This document shows, in pieces, positions 4,265-7,853 of a stretch of 7,853 nt of DNA (position 1 is its first letter; each line of letters opens with the position of its first letter). Both the position numbers and the translations under genes were made by a program. Source of the DNA: an uncultured beta proteobacterium (GTDB lineage Bacteria > Pseudomonadota > Gammaproteobacteria > Burkholderiales > Burkholderiaceae_C); NCBI GenBank assembly GCA_903840825.1, contig CAIMHL010000645.1, positions 1 to 7,853 of the forward strand, in the 5' to 3' direction. Under the pieces are notes generated by a model. The model saw nothing but the letters and a program-made list of their open reading frames with translations. It had not been told where the DNA came from and ran no database searches.

Positions 4265-5329
4265 ATGACGAAAACTTTGAAAGTATTGGGGATTGAGTCC
4301 TCGTGTGACGAAACCGGGGTGGCGCTGGTTGAAGTGCGTGGCAGCGCCTTGCCTGTGTTGTTGGGCGATGCGCTTTACAGCCAGATCGAAATGCACCAGG
4401 CCTATGGCGGTGTGGTGCCTGAGTTGGCCAGCCGCGACCACATTCGCCGTGTGCTGCCGCTCACAGAACAAGTATTAGCCGCCTCAGGTCAGACCTTGGC
4501 GGATGTGGATGTGGTGGCGTTCACGCGTGGCCCCGGTTTGGCGGGTGCTTTGCTGGTGGGCGCCGGGGTGGCTTGCGCTTTGGGCGCGGCACTGGGCAAG
4601 CCGGTGCTGGGGGTGCACCATTTGGAGGGGCATTTGCTCTCCCCTTTTCTGAGTGCTGACCCGCCAGAGTTTCCTTTTATTGCCTTGTTGGTGTCGGGCG
4701 GACATACCCAGTTGATGCGGGTGGACGGAGTCGGGCGCTACACCTTACTGGGCGAGACGATTGATGACGCCGCTGGCGAGGCCTTTGATAAGTCGGCCAA
4801 GCTTTTGGGGTTGGGCTATCCGGGAGGGCCTGCGCTCTCAAAATTGGCCGAACTGGGGGAGGGCACAGCCTTCAAATTTCCACGCCCGCTGCTCAAAAGC
4901 AATAACCTTGATTTTTCCTTTGCCGGTTTGAAAACGGCGGTGATGGTGCAGGCCAAGAAATTGGCCGTGGCCCAGGATTGCGCGGTGGAGGCTTTGCCCC
5001 CGCCCATGCTGGCGGATTTAGCGGCCTCCACGCAGGCCGCGATTGTGGAGGTGCTGGTGAAAAAGTCGCTGATTGCCCTCAAAGAATCAGGCTTGAAGCG
5101 CTTGGTGGTGGCCGGGGGCGTGGGGGCCAACCGCAGTTTGCGCGAACAACTGAACGCCGAGTGCGCCAAAAGGGGCATTCGCGTGCACTACCCTGAGTTG
5201 CATTTGTGCACCGACAATGGCGCCATGATCGCCATGGCCGCAGCCATGCGGCTGCAGTCCGGGCAACAAACGGCCAGCGAGGTTTACGCTTTTGACGTGA
5301 AACCGCGTTGGCCCTTGGATCTAATATAA
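4265..5329 (+). CDS. tsaD: tRNA N6-adenosine threonylcarbamoyltransferase TsaD
   Basis: Transfers the threonylcarbamoyl group from threonylcarbamoyl-AMP (made by TsaC/TsaB-type partners) to A37 of ANN-decoding tRNAs, giving t6A; cytoplasmic, working with TsaB and TsaE. The 354-aa length is normal for the bacterial family. Family motifs are all visible: VLGIESSCDETGVAL at 8-22 (ASKHA phosphate-binding strand), GGVVPELASRDH (48-59), the metal-binding HHLEGH (118-123, ligands His119 and His123), LVSGGHTQL (142-150), GYPGGP (184-189), FSFAGLKTA (218-226), VVAGGVGANRSLR (281-293) and CTDNGAM (315-321) with metal ligand Asp317. I chose the ATG at 4265 because homologues begin a few residues before LGIESSCDET; an in-frame ATG at 4157 would read through antisense nasT. 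Housekeeping gene, divergent from nasT with a 51-base gap; no clear Shine-Dalgarno seen. Confidence 0.97.
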   Translation: MTKTLKVLGIESSCDETGVALVEVRGSALPVLLGDALYSQIEMHQAYGGVVPELASRDHIRRVLPLTEQVLAASGQTLADVDVVAFTRGPGLAGALLVGAGVACALGAALGKPVLGVHHLEGHLLSPFLSADPPEFPFIALLVSGGHTQLMRVDGVGRYTLLGETIDDAAGEAFDKSAKLLGLGYPGGPALSKLAELGEGTAFKFPRPLLKSNNLDFSFAGLKTAVMVQAKKLAVAQDCAVEALPPPMLADLAASTQAAIVEVLVKKSLIALKESGLKRLVVAGGVGANRSLREQLNAECAKRGIRVHYPELHLCTDNGAMIAMAAAMRLQSGQQTASEVYAFDVKPRWPLDLI

Positions 5330-5331
5330 AG

Positions 5332-5387
5332 TAGCCTCTAGGCTATTAAATACATGCTTAGCAAGCTATAAAATATATAGCGTATGC
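5332..5387 (-). repeat. Short dispersed repeat, intergenic copy B
   Basis: Read on the minus strand: an AT-rich lead (CTATATATTTTATAGC), TTGCTAAGCATG, then ATTTAATAGCCTAGAGGC. It has the same block order as the copy at 3231-3277. It begins 3 bases after the tsaD stop. Within it lie two small dyads, TAGCC/GGCTA (5332-5345) and GCTATA/TATAGC (5365-5381). The first might act as a weak tsaD terminator, but its tail (TTAAATA) is poor. Confidence 0.45.
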
Positions 5388-5452
5388 TTGGTAACTTTGC
5401 GTTTTGCCCGGAAATGTTCCGTGCAGCGCTTGTCAACATCAGAGATAAATAA

Positions 5453-6739
5453 ATGTTCGGTTTTTCCCTTAAAGCGCGCCAGTTGCTGGCTTTCGCCCTG
5501 ACTGCACCTCTTTTGGCCGTCGCTCAAACGGCGCCTTCTGCTGCCGCTGCCCCCATCAAGATTGCCATGATTGAGAGTTTGAGTGGTCCCTTTGCCAACA
5601 CCGGCGAGGCGGTCTACCGCAACCTCATTTGGGCGGTGGAGCGCGTCAATGGTCAAGGTGGCGTGAAGTTGGCGAGCGGCGCTCGCCCAATGGTCATTGA
5701 GCGCTACGACAACAAAGGCCAGGCTGATGAGGCTTTGTCGGCGCTGAAATCTGCCATTGATGATGGCGCCCGCTTTGTGATGCAGGGCAATTCATCGTCC
5801 ACCGCGGCGGCCTTGATTGATGCCATCAACAAACACAATGAGCGAGAACCGTCCAAGCGCGTGGTTTTTTTGAACTACTCGGCGGTTGACCCCATTCTGA
5901 CCAATGAGAAATGCAGTTTTTGGCACTTTCGGTTTGATGCCCATGCCGATATGCGCATAGGCGCTTTGATGGAGGTGCTGAAGGAAGACAAGTCGCTGAA
6001 AAGCGTCTACATCATTGGCCAGGATTACAGCTTTGGCCACGCCGTGGCGCGTGAATCCAAGCGCCAACTGAGCGTGTTGCGCCCCGATATGCAGGTGGTG
6101 GGCGAAGAGTTGCACCCGATGGGCCGCGTGAAAGACTTTTTGCCTTACGCCGCAAAAATCAAAAGCAGTGGGGCGCAGGCCGTTATTACGGGCAACTTTG
6201 GCAATGACCTGACCTTGCTGGTCAAAGCGGCCAAAGAAGTGGGTTTTGAGGGCAAGTTTTACACCTTTTATGGCAATGCGCTGGGCGCACCGGCGGCCAT
6301 TGGCGATGCCGGAATAGGCAAAGTGGTGGCCGTGGCCGACTGGCTGCCCAACGTTCAAGGCGCGCCAAGTGACGTCTTTTATCAGTCGTTTCGCCAGCGC
6401 TTCCCGAAACCCGCTGATGATTACGTGCACATGCGCATGCAGTTGATGGTGGCGTCATTGACGCAGGCTCTGGAAAAAGCAGGCTCAACCAATGCGCTTG
6501 ATGTGGCTGACCAGCTGGCCCAGGCCAAAGTGACTTTGGGCGGGCAATCGGGCGCTATGCGGGCTTCAGACCACCAGTTTCAGCAGGCGCTGGTGGTGGG
6601 GCTGATGGACAAAGCAGGCACCCCAGGCGTGAAGTTTGACGTGGAGGGCTCGGGCTACGGTTTTCGGGTGATCAAGACCCTGAGCGCTGCCAAAGCGGAG
6701 CTCCCCAATAGTTGCAAAATGCAACGTCCAGCCCTGTAA
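5453..6739 (+). CDS. Periplasmic substrate-binding protein of a branched-chain amino-acid-type ABC transporter
   Basis: Exported solute-binding protein of the LivJ/LivK-like family (periplasmic-binding fold type I, Peripla_BP_6), 428 aa. Residues 1-24 form a Sec signal peptide: Lys/Arg at 7 and 9, hydrophobic core 11-22, likely cleavage after AVA at 24. The mature protein opens with IKIAMIESLSGPFANTGEA (35-53), the family's usual first strand and ligand loop. Further family features are GNSSSTAAALIDAIN (112-126), SVYIIGQDYSFG (184-195) and AVITGNFGNDLTLLVKAAKE (243-262). Cys154 and Cys421 are the only cysteines in the mature part and could form a disulfide. No permease or ATPase gene accompanies it here, so it is an orphan binding protein and its ligand (amino acid, amide, aromatic acid or other) cannot be called. 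A weak AGAGA lies upstream of the ATG. The next gene starts 22 bases downstream, suggesting co-transcription. Confidence 0.88.
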   Translation: MFGFSLKARQLLAFALTAPLLAVAQTAPSAAAAPIKIAMIESLSGPFANTGEAVYRNLIWAVERVNGQGGVKLASGARPMVIERYDNKGQADEALSALKSAIDDGARFVMQGNSSSTAAALIDAINKHNEREPSKRVVFLNYSAVDPILTNEKCSFWHFRFDAHADMRIGALMEVLKEDKSLKSVYIIGQDYSFGHAVARESKRQLSVLRPDMQVVGEELHPMGRVKDFLPYAAKIKSSGAQAVITGNFGNDLTLLVKAAKEVGFEGKFYTFYGNALGAPAAIGDAGIGKVVAVADWLPNVQGAPSDVFYQSFRQRFPKPADDYVHMRMQLMVASLTQALEKAGSTNALDVADQLAQAKVTLGGQSGAMRASDHQFQQALVVGLMDKAGTPGVKFDVEGSGYGFRVIKTLSAAKAELPNSCKMQRPAL

Positions 6740-6761
6740 ATTTAAGCTTAGCGAGGCCGCC

Positions 6762-7853
6762 ATGCGTCAAGTTATCCAAAACCTGGAAGAGTCCAAGATC
6801 CGAGAAGTGGCCAATGCCGGCATGGGGCGCAGCGATGTGCTGGCCTTTTGGTTTGGTGAGAGTGACGAGGTGACGCCTGAAGTCATCCGCCAAGCCGCCA
6901 TGGATTCCTTGCAGCGGGGTGAAACGTTTTATTCGCATAATTTGGGCTTACCTGAGTTACGCGAAGAAATAGCGCGCTACATGACCCGCTTGCACGGCCC
7001 CATCGGGGTGGATCGATTGGCGGTGACCAGTGGCGGTGTCAACGCCCTGATGCTGGCCATGCAGTTGCTGATTGATGCCGGGGACGAAGTGGTGGCTATC
7101 ACCCCGGTTTGGCCCAACCTGACCGCACAGCCCGCCATCATGGGGGCTCGTGTGAGGTGTGTGGCCTTGACGCCGTTGGAGGGCGTTTGGTCTTTAAATA
7201 TGCGAGCCTTGTTAGCCGCAGTCACGCCTGACACCAAAGTATTGATCATCAATGCCCCCAATAACCCAACGGGCTGGACACTCACCCGCGCTGAGCAGCA
7301 GCAAATTCTGGACCATTGCCGCATGACGGGCACCTGGATTTTGGCGGACGAGGTGTATGAGCGGCTGTATTACGAACACTCGCCCAACGCGTGTGCGCCC
7401 AGTTTTCTGGATCTGGCTGACCCCGAGGATAAATTGGTTGTCGTGCACAGCTTTTCCAAGAGCTTTTTAATGACCGGCTGGCGCTTGGGTTGGCTGGTGA
7501 TGCCGCCTTCGGTGACGCACCACATGGGTAAATTGATTGAATTCAACACCTCTTGCGCGTCCGTTTTCACCCAGCGCGCTGGGGTCGTGGCCTTGCAGCG
7601 CACGGATGACATCACGCCTCGGGTGGTGGCGCACTTGAAGACCTGCCGTGATACCTTGTTACCACTGCTCGCCGCCATGCCTGAGGTGCAAGTGGCCCCG
7701 GCGTGCGGTGGGATGTATGCCTTTTTCAAATTGGCCGGGCATGAAGACTCTGTGGTCACGGCCAAAAGATTGGTGCTTGAAGCGGGTTTGGGCTTGGCGC
7801 CCGGTGATGCATTCGCGCCCGAAGCACGTGGCTGGCTACGCTGGTGTTTTGCC
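6762..7853 (+). CDS. PLP-dependent class I/II aminotransferase (partial, 3' end off the right edge)
   Basis: Fold-type I aminotransferase of the AspC-like I-gamma group, which swaps the amino group between an amino acid and a 2-oxo acid using pyridoxal phosphate. 364 codons are present and the frame runs off the window; such proteins are usually 380-400 aa, so only the last helix is missing. Visible catalytic elements: YSHNLGLPELREEI (57-70) with the cofactor/substrate Tyr57, TSGGVNALM (89-97) phosphate loop, NAPNNPTG (164-171) with Asn168, ADEVYERL (195-202) with Asp196 and Tyr199, the Schiff-base Lys233 in HSFSKSFLMTGWRLGW with Arg241, and Arg360 in WLRWCFA, the likely substrate-carboxylate Arg. 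The ATG at 6762 has GAGG 5 bases upstream. The substrate is undetermined. Its closeness to an amino-acid-type binding protein suggests, but does not prove, a shared role in amino acid use. Confidence 0.93.
   Translation, partial: MRQVIQNLEESKIREVANAGMGRSDVLAFWFGESDEVTPEVIRQAAMDSLQRGETFYSHNLGLPELREEIARYMTRLHGPIGVDRLAVTSGGVNALMLAMQLLIDAGDEVVAITPVWPNLTAQPAIMGARVRCVALTPLEGVWSLNMRALLAAVTPDTKVLIINAPNNPTGWTLTRAEQQQILDHCRMTGTWILADEVYERLYYEHSPNACAPSFLDLADPEDKLVVVHSFSKSFLMTGWRLGWLVMPPSVTHHMGKLIEFNTSCASVFTQRAGVVALQRTDDITPRVVAHLKTCRDTLLPLLAAMPEVQVAPACGGMYAFFKLAGHEDSVVTAKRLVLEAGLGLAPGDAFAPEARGWLRWCFA

Noticed and set aside
4214..4471. N-terminal extension of nasT to an upstream start near 4471
   Set aside because: The extra residues are the antisense of tsaD, whose ESSCDET start is certain; the receiver domain begins normally after the ATG at 4213.
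5414..5452. Tiny 12-codon ORF whose stop touches the ATG of the binding-protein gene, in the same frame
   Set aside because: No ribosome site at a workable distance and no attenuator features; probably chance, though the GGAA-ATG-TTCC dyad at its start could be an operator.

Overview
The window looks like chromosome of a betaproteobacterium, most probably Comamonadaceae (Rhodoferax/Polaromonas-like). This rests on moderately high GC, the style of the proteins, and short dispersed repeats of a type I associate with that family. It is an inference from reading, not a search result.

Left part (1-3565, minus strand): a nitrate-uptake ABC transporter operon read right to left, nrtA (Tat-exported nitrate-binding protein), nrtB (permease) and nrtD (ATPase, cut by the window edge). 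Ahead of nrtA lies a roughly 590-base non-coding region that is the most informative part of the window. In transcription order it holds: a 14-bp perfect palindrome containing an NtrC-like GCAC-N7-GTGC site; a short dispersed repeat; a sigma-54 promoter with exact GG-N10-GC spacing; a leader with two AnnGnn hexaloop hairpins of the kind bound by ANTAR proteins; a strong intrinsic terminator whose 5' arm overlaps the second hairpin; and a further structured segment before the nrtA ribosome binding site. Upstream, on the same strand, is the gene for the matching ANTAR antiterminator (nasT). Together these suggest two-layer control: nitrogen limitation (NtrC/sigma-54) starts transcription, and NasT lets polymerase pass the terminator when nitrate is present.

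Right part (4265-7853, plus strand): divergent from nasT is tsaD, a tRNA t6A-modification gene. After a 123-base gap with another repeat copy come an orphan branched-chain amino-acid-type periplasmic binding protein and, 22 bases later, a PLP-dependent class I/II aminotransferase cut by the right edge. These two may form an operon. They have no visible link to nitrate.

Nothing resembles a phage, IS, CRISPR array or tRNA/rRNA gene. The strongest candidate for a second look is the complete, self-consistent nas leader switch. Individually its parts belong to known types; the combination, the NasT variant and the lack of a neighbouring nasS gene are the less ordinary points.
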